From Actinacidiphila fildesensis (lineage in GTDB: Bacteria > Actinomycetota > Actinomycetes > Streptomycetales > Streptomycetaceae), in NCBI RefSeq assembly GCF_042652185.1, contig NZ_JBHSIX010000011.1: a DNA stretch of 64,000 nt; one strand, 5' to 3'. Both the position numbers and the translations under genes were made by a program. Under the pieces are notes generated by a model that was given only the letters and a program-made list of their open reading frames with translations, was not told where the DNA came from and ran no database searches. Each line of letters starts with the position of its first letter. Within the stretch, counting starts at the first letter, position 1. Below are positions 25,818-33,650 of the stretch, piece after piece.

Positions 25818-26744
25818 ATGGGAACGCTGACCGAACTCGCCGACCCGTGCTCCGGACGCAACCGGCGGCAGTCCGGGCGGCGGGGCCCGTCCGCCCCGGC
25901 CCGGCCGGCCACGACGGACGCGCTGCACATCGAGATCGACAATCCGCTGGACCTCATCGCCGGACACCAACTGCTGGCCGAGCCCGACGCGTTCTCCGCC
26001 GGCGGCGGTCCGGTACGCCGCCCCGCCGCCGAACCGGCCTGCTCCTGCGGGCATCCGCTGTGCACCGTGGCCGCGGACCGGGCCTCCGACACCACCCGGG
26101 TGTTCCTGGTGGAGCGGCACCCGGTGGCCAGCGCCGGACTGCGCAGCGTCCTGGCCAGCGTGCCGGGGATGACCGTGGTGGGCAGCAGCACCGGTGACCC
26201 GCTGCGCGCCGTGGAGGGCGTGCGACGAGTACAGCCCGACGTCATCCTGCTGGGCGGCGGCGCGACACTCGCTGACGACCTCGCCGCCGTGGTCGAACTG
26301 CGCGGCGCCGACGGGGCGCCCGACGCGCGGGTGCTGCTGCTGCGCCGGGCGGAGAGCACGGCGGAGGCCAGCCGGATGCTGCTGACCGGGGCGAACGGCT
26401 GCTTCCCGCTGGACCTGCCGGAGGACCGCATCATCAGCGCGGTGGCGACCGCCGCCGCGGGCGGCGCGGTCTTCCTGCCCGCCCCGCCGTCGGCCCGGGT
26501 GCACCTGGCCAGCCTGGCCGGGCACGCCGCTGAGTCACCGCCGCAGCACTGCGGACTGACGGACCGGGAGCACGACGTGCTCTCCCAGCTGGCCCGGGGC
26601 CTGGGCAATGCCGAGATCGGGCGCGAGCTCGCGCTGGCCGAGGCCACTGTCAAGAAGCACCTGACCCAGGCGATGCGCAAGATCGGCCAGTCCGACCGGC
26701 TGCGTGCGGCGCTCTACGCGCACCGGCACGGCCTGGCCGGCTGA
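25818..26744 (+). CDS. atypical LuxR/NarL-type response regulator lacking the phosphorylation site
   Basis: 308 residues; ATG 25818 follows GGAGG. After a ~90-residue N-terminal extension containing CSCGHPLC, a degenerate receiver runs from TRVFLVERHPVASAGLR. The position of the phosphoacceptor Asp reads PDVILLGGGA (Gly), the acidic pair is replaced, and the conserved Lys is Pro. The C-terminus is an intact LuxR HTH (LTDREHDVLSQLARGLGNAEI, ATVKKHLTQAMRKIG). Such orphan regulators (RedZ/JadR1-like) are often pathway-specific and ligand-controlled (established for those examples). It sits directly upstream of the five-gene biosynthetic operon, which it probably controls. Confidence 0.88.
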   Translation: MGTLTELADPCSGRNRRQSGRRGPSAPARPATTDALHIEIDNPLDLIAGHQLLAEPDAFSAGGGPVRRPAAEPACSCGHPLCTVAADRASDTTRVFLVERHPVASAGLRSVLASVPGMTVVGSSTGDPLRAVEGVRRVQPDVILLGGGATLADDLAAVVELRGADGAPDARVLLLRRAESTAEASRMLLTGANGCFPLDLPEDRIISAVATAAAGGAVFLPAPPSARVHLASLAGHAAESPPQHCGLTDREHDVLSQLARGLGNAEIGRELALAEATVKKHLTQAMRKIGQSDRLRAALYAHRHGLAG

Positions 26745-26786
26745 TCGACTGCCGCCGCTCCGGTACCGGAGCGGCGGCCGTACCAC

Positions 26787-26827
26787 TGCCGAAGGCGGGC
26801 ACCCGTGCGGGGTGCCCGCCTTCGGCA
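26787..26827 (+). terminator. strong hairpin terminator after the LuxR-type gene
   Basis: 17-bp perfect stem (left arm 26787-26803, right arm 26811-26827) around a 7-nt loop, starting 42 nt after the stop codon. It separates regulator and operon transcription. Confidence 0.85.
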
Positions 26828-26846
26828 TGTCCGGGCCCGGCCGGAG

Positions 26847-26890
26847 CGGGGCGACCTTAGGAGCAGCCGTGGGCTCCGTAGGTCGCCCCG
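26847..26890. promoter_or_regulatory. imperfect inverted repeat in the leader of the biosynthetic operon
   Basis: Arms of 18 nt at 26847-26864 and 26873-26890 (cggggcgacc...ggagc and its complement) pair with two mismatches around an 8-nt loop. A competing pairing exists between 26843-26850 and 26892-26899. It is followed by several copies of cccgggtcc (about 26970-27040) before the first gene. It could be an operator or an attenuator; no consensus promoter is evident. Confidence 0.5.
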
Positions 26891-27078
26891 GCCCGCTCCG
26901 TTCGGGGCTTCTGGCCACGGGGTGCCGCTCCGTAGCGTTGCCGACGACCGAGACCGCCGCGACCCGCACCCCGGGTCCGCATCCCGGGTCCGTACCCCCC
27001 GACCCGCGACGGCCGCACAGCCCGGGGTCCCGGGTCCCGCACGACCCGTCCCCGTAGAACCTGTAGAAGGAGACCCTG

Positions 27079-27930
27079 ATGAGCGATGTGCCCGAGGCAG
27101 CCATCGCACGGACCGGACCCCAGGAACCCACTCCACGCGGCGCGGGCGCCGGGACCGTCCCCGGACCGCGCACCGCGGTTCTGGGGGAGTCGCGCTCCGC
27201 GGACGGCAGCACGCTCCCGGCGGCCGGCGGCCCGTACGACCTCCCCTACCCGGCCCCGTACCGCCCCGCGTACCGGTCGATGCCCGAGGACGAGCGCTCG
27301 GCCCTGTGGCGCCAGCGCCTGCACGAGGCCGAGGCCGGACTCACCTCGTTCCTGGCGGCGCGCGGCGACCATCTCCATCTGACCGACTGGTTCGCGCTGC
27401 AGGCCGAACTCTTCGCCGATCTGCCCGATGCGCGGGACACCGACTCGGCAGCCTGGCAACGGGTGTTCTTCCGCGGCCAGGCCCTGATGGAGCGATTCCT
27501 CGTCACCCGGTACGGCGAGGAGTCGCTCGCCGGGTGGGCCGGTGCCAACGCCGAGGTGCACCGCACGGTCGAGCCCGACCACGGACGGGGCGCCGCCGAC
27601 CCGATCCACCGCATCGCCCGGCAGGCCGAACTCTATGGTTCCGACTACGAGTTCGACTCCGACGCACCCGAAGGCCCCGACCACGCGGCGCTGACCATCA
27701 CCCACTGCGCGATCTGGGACTACCGCGAGCGGGCCCGCCGCAGTGGAGTGCGCCTCACGCTGGCCTCGCCGTGCACCTACTGCACGGAGGCGCTGTCCGC
27801 CAACATCCGGGCCAAGGGCTACCGTCCCTCGCACCGGCTGCGCAGCGGACCCACCGGGCACGGCTGCCGCTGGGAGGCCGACGCCCCGGCCGGCGACGTC
27901 ACCCTCCCCGTCAACGCGCGGGAGGCGTGA
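27079..27930 (+). CDS. Cys-rich putative ATC-hydrolase-like protein, first gene of biosynthetic operon
   Basis: 283 residues; ATG after GAAGGAG. The first ~65 residues look disordered. The remaining domain is helical (ALMERFLVTRYGEESLAGWA) and ends in a Cys cluster: ITHCAIWDY (Cys210), SPCTYCTEALS (Cys232, Cys235) and GHGCRWE (Cys263). The spacing resembles the L-2-amino-thiazoline-4-carboxylate hydrolase-like family (PF14196), whose catalytic and structural Cys lie in comparable places; this is pattern recognition, not a search result. The stop overlaps the next start (TGATG). If correct it may hydrolyse a heterocycle or amidine-type intermediate; the reaction is unknown. Confidence 0.65.
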   Translation: MSDVPEAAIARTGPQEPTPRGAGAGTVPGPRTAVLGESRSADGSTLPAAGGPYDLPYPAPYRPAYRSMPEDERSALWRQRLHEAEAGLTSFLAARGDHLHLTDWFALQAELFADLPDARDTDSAAWQRVFFRGQALMERFLVTRYGEESLAGWAGANAEVHRTVEPDHGRGAADPIHRIARQAELYGSDYEFDSDAPEGPDHAALTITHCAIWDYRERARRSGVRLTLASPCTYCTEALSANIRAKGYRPSHRLRSGPTGHGCRWEADAPAGDVTLPVNAREA

Positions 27931-29759
27931 TGTGCGGGATCACGGGATGGGTCGACTGGGAGACCGACCTGCGTACCAGGGAGCGGACCGTGCGGGCCAT
28001 GACCGAGACCCTGGCGTGCCGGGGACCGGACGCCGACGGTGTCTGGCTCTCCAAGTACGCCGCACTCGGGCACCGCAGGCTCTCGGTGATCGATCTCGAC
28101 GGCGGTGTGCAGCCGCTGCGGGACCTCCCCCTTCCGCGCGCCGTCATCAGCTACAACGGCGAGCTCTACAACTACCGCGAGCTGCGCGCCGAACTGCGGG
28201 CCCTCGGGCACGAGTTCCGCACCGCGTCGGACACCGAGGTCGTGCTGCGGGCGCACGTGCAGTGGGGTGACCAGGCACCCCGCAGGTTCAACGGCATCTT
28301 CGCGTACGCGCTGTGGGACACCCGCCGCGAGGAACTGCTGCTGGTCCGCGACCACCTGGGGATCAAGCCGCTGTACTGGCACGCCCACCGCAGCGGGGTG
28401 CTGTTCGGCTCCGAGCCCAAGGCCGTCCTGGCCAACCCGCTCTTCCGGGCCGAACTGGACGCCGAGGGCATCGCCGAACTCTTCGCCCTCCCGGCCGCGC
28501 CGACGGCGGGCCACGGACTCTTCCGCGGTCTGCACGAAGTGCGCCCCGGCACCGTGGTGACGGTCGGCAGGTCCGCGACCCGGCAGTCGGCCTACTGGGC
28601 GCTGGAGTCACAGCCGCACACCGACGACCCGGCGACCACCCGGGAGACGGTCCGCGCGCTCCTCGCCGACAGCGTCGAGCGCCAGCTGCTCAGTGACGTC
28701 CCGCTGTGCACCCTGCTGTCGGGAGGCGTGGACTCCAGCGCCATCACCGCGCTGGCCGCTGGCGCCCGCGAACGGGCCGGCCAGGGCAAGGTCACCAGCT
28801 TCTCGGTGGACTTCCCCGGCAGCGAGGAACGCACCCCGGACGCCTGGCGCACCACCCTGGACGCCCCGTACGTCCAGGCCGCCGCCGAGCACATCGGCAC
28901 CCGGCACACCTCCGTCGTGGTCCCCGACGACGACATGCTCGACGCCCGCGACGCCGTCCTGCGCGCCCGGGACCGGCCCGGCTGGGGGGAGATGGACGCC
29001 TCGCTGCACCTGCTGTTCCGCGAGGTGCGGCGGCACTCCACGGTGGCGCTCTCCGGCGAGGCCGCCGACGAGATCTTCGGCGGCTACCCCTACTTCCACG
29101 ACGCGCGGGCGCTCGCCGCCGACACCTTCCCCTGGCTGCACGGCCGCACCACCCCGGCCGCGCTGCTGCGCCCCGAGGTCCGCGCCGAGGTACGCCCCGA
29201 CGAGTACACCGCCGAGGCGTACCGGCGGTCGCTGGCCGAAGTGCCGCGGCTGGACGGCGAGACCGGACCGGACCGGCGGCTGCGGGAGGTCTTCCATCTC
29301 GCGCTGACCCGCTGGCTCCCGCCGCTGCTGGACCGGGTGGACCGGGTGAGCATGTCGGTGGGCCTGGAGGTGCGGGTGCCGTTCTGCGACCACCGGCTGG
29401 TGGAGTACCTGTGGAACGTGCCGTGGCACCTCAAGTCCCCCGGCGGGCGCTCCAAGGGGCTGCTCCGCGACGCCGTCCGCGATCTGCTGCCACCCCAGGT
29501 GACGGACCGCCCGAAGAGCGGCTACCCGTCGACCCCCGCGGTCCGCTACAGCGAGGTGCTCACCGCCCGCGCGCACGAACTGCTGGCCGATCCGCAGGCG
29601 CCGGTCTTCGACCTGGTGGACCGGGACGTGGTGCGCCGCGCGCTCGCCGAAGGACGTCCGCTGCCCAGCCCTCGAACGGCTCCCAACCCGATCGGCGGCC
29701 TCGACCACCTGATCCAGGTCGACGAATGGCTGCGGGCCTACCGCGTGGGGCTGCGATGA
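27930..29759 (+). CDS. asparagine-synthetase-like glutamine-dependent amidotransferase
   Basis: 609 residues. MCGITGW places the nucleophilic Cys at position 2 of an Ntn glutaminase domain (RGPDADG, SYNGELYNYREL). The C-terminal synthetase domain has the AMP-forming PP-loop LLSGGVDSS (264-270) and a long ALSGEAADEIFGGY substrate loop. The family activates a carboxylate with ATP and transfers ammonia to form an amide; in biosynthetic operons members act on secondary-metabolite acids instead of aspartate. One-base overlap upstream and 4-base overlap downstream show it belongs to this operon. All catalytic motifs are intact. Confidence 0.93.
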   Translation: MCGITGWVDWETDLRTRERTVRAMTETLACRGPDADGVWLSKYAALGHRRLSVIDLDGGVQPLRDLPLPRAVISYNGELYNYRELRAELRALGHEFRTASDTEVVLRAHVQWGDQAPRRFNGIFAYALWDTRREELLLVRDHLGIKPLYWHAHRSGVLFGSEPKAVLANPLFRAELDAEGIAELFALPAAPTAGHGLFRGLHEVRPGTVVTVGRSATRQSAYWALESQPHTDDPATTRETVRALLADSVERQLLSDVPLCTLLSGGVDSSAITALAAGARERAGQGKVTSFSVDFPGSEERTPDAWRTTLDAPYVQAAAEHIGTRHTSVVVPDDDMLDARDAVLRARDRPGWGEMDASLHLLFREVRRHSTVALSGEAADEIFGGYPYFHDARALAADTFPWLHGRTTPAALLRPEVRAEVRPDEYTAEAYRRSLAEVPRLDGETGPDRRLREVFHLALTRWLPPLLDRVDRVSMSVGLEVRVPFCDHRLVEYLWNVPWHLKSPGGRSKGLLRDAVRDLLPPQVTDRPKSGYPSTPAVRYSEVLTARAHELLADPQAPVFDLVDRDVVRRALAEGRPLPSPRTAPNPIGGLDHLIQVDEWLRAYRVGLR

Positions 29760-30331
29760 GCCCCACGAGTCCCTCCGCCCGCGCGCAGGCCCCGTCCGGC
29801 CGCCCGCGGACCGAACCGGCCCTCGGAGCGGACTCCTTCCGCGCCGCGGCCCGGCACTGGACCACCGGAGTCGGCGTCCTGACCACCCAATGGGGCGAGG
29901 AGGTCTTCGCCAAGACCGTCTCCTCGCTGTGCACGCTGTCCCTCGAACCCCTGCTGGTCAGCGTCGCGGTGGACCGGCGCAGCCCGCTGGTGGACGCCGT
30001 CCGCGGCAGCGGCCGGTTCGCCGTGAGCGCGCTGAGCCGGGAACAGGAGCACATCGCCCGGCGGTTCGCCGCCCCGGGCGCCGGCCGCGCCCTCGGCTTC
30101 TTCACCACCGCGCCGATGCGGACGGAGATCACCGGCGCACCCGTCCTGGAGCACTGCCTGGCCTGGTTCGACTGCCGGCTGCACAGCGTCCTGCCCGGCG
30201 GCGACCACGCGATCCTCGTCGGGCAGGCCGTCGCCGCGGACACCGGTGACGGTGAGCCGCTGCTCTACCACGACGGACGGTACCGCTCCCTCGACCGCCA
30301 ACCGATCACCCCGACTGGAGTGCACGCATGA
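29756..30331 (+). CDS. flavin reductase (HpaC-like) partner of the monooxygenase
   Basis: 191 residues of the flavin reductase-like FMN-binding split-barrel family: FRAAARHWTTGVGVLTTQ, KTVSSLCTLSLEPLLVSVAV and the C-terminal GDHAILVGQAVA. It should supply reduced flavin to the next gene product. The ATG overlaps the amidotransferase stop (ATGA), and its own end overlaps the monooxygenase start, as in hpaBC-type two-component systems. Confidence 0.9.
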   Translation: MSPTSPSARAQAPSGRPRTEPALGADSFRAAARHWTTGVGVLTTQWGEEVFAKTVSSLCTLSLEPLLVSVAVDRRSPLVDAVRGSGRFAVSALSREQEHIARRFAAPGAGRALGFFTTAPMRTEITGAPVLEHCLAWFDCRLHSVLPGGDHAILVGQAVAADTGDGEPLLYHDGRYRSLDRQPITPTGVHA

Positions 30332-31809
30332 CCCTGCTGGACACCACCGACACCGGACGGGGCCTGCTCACCGCCGACCGGTACCGGGCCGAGCTCGACG
30401 ACGGCCGTGAGCTCTATCTCGACGGGAAGCGCATCAGCGACCCGGCCGGCCATCCGGCGTTCAAGCCCGCCGCCGACGAGATAGGCCGGCTGCTCGACCT
30501 CCAGCACCATCCCGACCACCAGGACCTGCTCACCTGGCAGGACCCGGCCACCGGGCAGCGCCTGGCCCGCGCCTACCAGCCGCCGCGCACCGTGGAGGAA
30601 CTGCGCGTGCAGCGGCGCAGTGCCGAGTTCTGGCACGCCGAATCCCTCGGCCAGCACGGTCGCTCGCCCGCCTTCATGGCCTCCATCGCGGTCGGCCTCT
30701 ACGACTTCCGCCACCAGCTGGAGAAGGCGCGCACCGGATTCGGCACCAACGCCGAGGCCTGGTACCACCACACCTCCCGCAACGACCTGGTGCTCTCGCA
30801 CGCGCTGGGCGATCCGCAGATCGACCGGTCCGCCGACCCGGTGGACGATCCCGATCTCGCGCTGCGCGTGCTGTCGGAGAACGAGCGGGGCATCGTCGTA
30901 CGCGGCGCCAAGCAGCTGACCACCCTGGCCCCGCTGGCGCACGAGGTGCTGGTCTACCTGTCGGCGTCGTTCGCCCAGCGCCGCGGTGAACAGTTCGTCG
31001 TCTGGTTCGCCCTGCCGCTGAACACACCCGGCCTGGTGACCCTGTGCCGCGAACCCCTCGGCAGCAGCCCGTGGGGACACGCCCATCCGCTCGGCGCCCG
31101 CTTCGACGAGCAGGACGCCATGCTGTTCTTCGACGACGTCCTGGTGCCCTGGGACCGGGTGTTCCTGCTGCGCGAGAGCGAGCTGGCCAGGACCGGCCTG
31201 GGCCGGATCAACGCCTGGAGCGCCTATATCGGGCACGTCCGCTACCGCGAGCGGCTGCGCACCCTGCTGGCCACCGCGACCCTCGTGGCCGAGAGCATCG
31301 GTGTGGACGGCTTCCGGAACATCCAGGAGGACCTGGGAACGCTGGCCGGTTACGCCGAACTCACCGAGTACTTCCTGGACGCCGCCGAAGCCCGTGCCAC
31401 GGTCACCGACAGCGGCCTGCTGGCGCCCGGAGACACCGCGGCCAGCCGGGTGTGGTCCGCCGAAGTGGCGGGCAAGGCGGTCGACATCGTGCGCGGCATC
31501 GGCGCCTCCGGGCTGCTGATGCAGCCGACGGCGAACGATCTGGCCAACCCACGGCTCCGGCCGCACCTCGACCGCTACATGCGCGGGCGCGGTATCGACG
31601 CCGAACACAAGTCCCGGCTCTTCCGGCTCGCCTGGGAACTGACCGGTGACGGCTTCGGCCAGCGCCAGGACCTCTACGAGTTCGTCCACCGGGGAGACCT
31701 GGCCCGCAACCGCATCAACCTGTACCGGCGCTACGACCAGAGCAGCGTGCGCGAGCGCCTGCGGCGGCTCATCGCCGGACCCACCACTTCCCCGGAGGTC
31801 CAGTCGTGA
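30328..31809 (+). CDS. HpaB-family flavin-dependent monooxygenase
   Basis: 493 residues, full length for the 4-hydroxyphenylacetate 3-hydroxylase family: N-terminal LTADRYRAELDDGRELYLDGK, then HHTSRNDLVLSHALGDPQ and VRGAKQLTTLAPLAHEVLV of the acyl-CoA-dehydrogenase-like core, and a flavin-site MLFFDDVLVPWDRVFL. Relatives hydroxylate phenols or N-hydroxylate amines using FADH2 from a separate reductase, here the preceding gene. The substrate in this operon is unknown. Confidence 0.93.
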   Translation: MTLLDTTDTGRGLLTADRYRAELDDGRELYLDGKRISDPAGHPAFKPAADEIGRLLDLQHHPDHQDLLTWQDPATGQRLARAYQPPRTVEELRVQRRSAEFWHAESLGQHGRSPAFMASIAVGLYDFRHQLEKARTGFGTNAEAWYHHTSRNDLVLSHALGDPQIDRSADPVDDPDLALRVLSENERGIVVRGAKQLTTLAPLAHEVLVYLSASFAQRRGEQFVVWFALPLNTPGLVTLCREPLGSSPWGHAHPLGARFDEQDAMLFFDDVLVPWDRVFLLRESELARTGLGRINAWSAYIGHVRYRERLRTLLATATLVAESIGVDGFRNIQEDLGTLAGYAELTEYFLDAAEARATVTDSGLLAPGDTAASRVWSAEVAGKAVDIVRGIGASGLLMQPTANDLANPRLRPHLDRYMRGRGIDAEHKSRLFRLAWELTGDGFGQRQDLYEFVHRGDLARNRINLYRRYDQSSVRERLRRLIAGPTTSPEVQS

Positions 31810-32669
31810 CCGCGTCAGCCGTCGAGATCCAGGCCCGGACGCTGTCCGGTTACGCGGACGCCAGCAGGCTCCGGCAGGTCCACGACCGTGACTGGGTGCT
31901 CGACCAGGTGCCGGGCGAGCCCGAGGTGCTGCTCGACCTCGGCAGCGGCATCGGCCAGTTGCTGCGCTCCGCCCTCGACCGCCAGCCGTCACTGCGGCTC
32001 GCGGTCGGCCTGGAACGGTCCGAGCACCGCATCGCCGAGGCGGCCGAACACCTGCGCCCGTACGGTGACCGGGTCGCGCTGCACCAGGCCGATCTGACCG
32101 TGCCCGCCCCGCTGGAGTACCGGCCGGACGTGGTCACCATGACGTCGGTGTTGCACTGGCTGTACCCCGACGAGGACCGCATCCTGGCCTGGGTCGGCGA
32201 CCACCTCGCCCCCGGCGGGCACTTCCTGCTGACGACCTACCATCCGGCGCGGGACGAGCACGGCCTCGGCGGCGAGGACGACCTCGTCCGTGACGCCCTG
32301 GTGGCCCTCGGCGCCGAACGGGACGCCGTGCCGGCGGTGTTCGCGGCGGGGGAGGGGGAGGCGGGCGGCGCGGTGCTGCCCATCGCCACCCGGACCCGGA
32401 CGGTCGAGGACCTGGCCGGGCTCCTGGAGCGGTACTTCCGGGTCGAGTCGGTCCTCGACCGCGACGCCGTGGTGCACATCGAGGACGCGGGCCAGTACAG
32501 CCACTTCCACGCCGCCACCTTCGGCGACTACTACAGCCGTCTCGTCCCGCCCACGCAACGTGCGGAGTTCTTCCGGGCGGTCGGCGACGCCGCCTGGCGA
32601 CGGCAGGGTGAACGCGGCTGGGTCAGCAACATGCCCGTACGACTGTGGAAACTCCAGCCACGTGATTGA
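31806..32669 (+). CDS. class I SAM-dependent methyltransferase (Tam-like)
   Basis: 287 residues; GTG start overlapping the monooxygenase stop (GTGA). Motif I is VLLDLGSGIGQLL, with acidic GLERSEHRIAEAA and VVTMTSVLHWLYPDEDRIL as in trans-aconitate methyltransferase-like enzymes. It probably O-methylates the pathway product, possibly a carboxylate given the Tam resemblance. It is the last gene of the coupled five-gene operon. Confidence 0.9.
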   Translation: MTASAVEIQARTLSGYADASRLRQVHDRDWVLDQVPGEPEVLLDLGSGIGQLLRSALDRQPSLRLAVGLERSEHRIAEAAEHLRPYGDRVALHQADLTVPAPLEYRPDVVTMTSVLHWLYPDEDRILAWVGDHLAPGGHFLLTTYHPARDEHGLGGEDDLVRDALVALGAERDAVPAVFAAGEGEAGGAVLPIATRTRTVEDLAGLLERYFRVESVLDRDAVVHIEDAGQYSHFHAATFGDYYSRLVPPTQRAEFFRAVGDAAWRRQGERGWVSNMPVRLWKLQPRD

Positions 32670-32722
32670 CGCCTAGTCTGGAAGCACCGTCACCGACCCC
32701 GCCGGCCGAGGAGTCACCTCCG

Positions 32723-33595
32723 ATGTCCACCCCCCTCCCCAGCCAGGAACTCGGCGCCTTCCTGCGAGCCCACCGCGAACTGCTCCAGCCGTCCGACGTG
32801 GGGCTGACCGCCAACTCCCGCCGCCGCACACCGGGGTTGCGGCGCGAGGAGGTCGCGTCGCTGTCCGGAGTGGGACTGGCCTGGTACACCTGGCTGGAAC
32901 AGGGCCGGGTGACCGCCTCCCGGCAGGTGCTGGAGGCGGTCGCCCGCGCACTGCGGCTGGATCCGGCGGGGCTGCGGCACGCCATGCGGCTGGCCGGTCA
33001 CCACGAACCGGCCGGTCCGCTGGACCGGAACGGATCCGGGGACCTCGCGTCGACCATGCAGCCGGTGCTGGACTCCTGGCCCACCAGCCCGGCCGTGCTG
33101 CTGGACCGGCACTTCGACCTGCTCGGATGGAACACCGCGTGGAGCGCGCTGTGGGGAGCTCCGGAGGCGGTGCCCGCCGACCGCCGCAACCTGATGTGGC
33201 TGATGGTCGCGGGCCGGCAGCTGCGCACCGTGCTGCACGACTGGGAGCCGCTGGCGATGAACGTCTTCCAACACTTCCGCGCCCAGGCCGGCACCTCCCT
33301 GTCCGACCCCCGTACCGGGGAGGTCTACCGGCACCTGGACGAGGACGCCCCACAGTTGCGCCACTGGTGGGGCTGCCACTCGGTGGCGGAGCTGACCACG
33401 CGTACCGTCGTCGTCGAACCCCCGGGCATCGGCCGGATCCAGCTGGCGCTGTCGTCCTTCCACCCGGTGGACGACCCCTCGGCACTGGTGCTGCTCTTCA
33501 CCCCGCGCACCGCCGAGGACCACTCCCGTATGACGGCGCTGACCGAACGCCCGCTGCGTGCGGTCACCGGACTGCCCGAACGACACGCCGGCTGA
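32723..33595 (+). CDS. XRE-family regulator with MmyB-like ligand-binding domain
   Basis: 290 residues. N-terminal HTH (NSRRRTPGLRREEVASLSGVGLAWYTWLEQGR) followed by an MmyB-type PAS-like domain (VLLDRHFDLLGWNTAWSALWG; ...LALSSFHPVDDPSALVLLFTP) that binds small ligands such as fatty acids in the type protein. It lies 53 nt after the methyltransferase and may be a second regulator of the operon or of the convergent transporter. Confidence 0.92.
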   Translation: MSTPLPSQELGAFLRAHRELLQPSDVGLTANSRRRTPGLRREEVASLSGVGLAWYTWLEQGRVTASRQVLEAVARALRLDPAGLRHAMRLAGHHEPAGPLDRNGSGDLASTMQPVLDSWPTSPAVLLDRHFDLLGWNTAWSALWGAPEAVPADRRNLMWLMVAGRQLRTVLHDWEPLAMNVFQHFRAQAGTSLSDPRTGEVYRHLDEDAPQLRHWWGCHSVAELTTRTVVVEPPGIGRIQLALSSFHPVDDPSALVLLFTPRTAEDHSRMTALTERPLRAVTGLPERHAG

Positions 33596-33606
33596 GACGC
33601 AAAAGG

Positions 33607-33638
33607 AGTGGGGGAAGGGCCGCGGCCCTTCCCCCACT
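33607..33638. terminator. bidirectional palindromic terminator
   Basis: Perfect 16-bp palindrome arms (agtgggggaagggccg and complement) between convergent regulator and transporter genes. Confidence 0.85.
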
Positions 33639-33650
33639 TCGCTGCCCACG

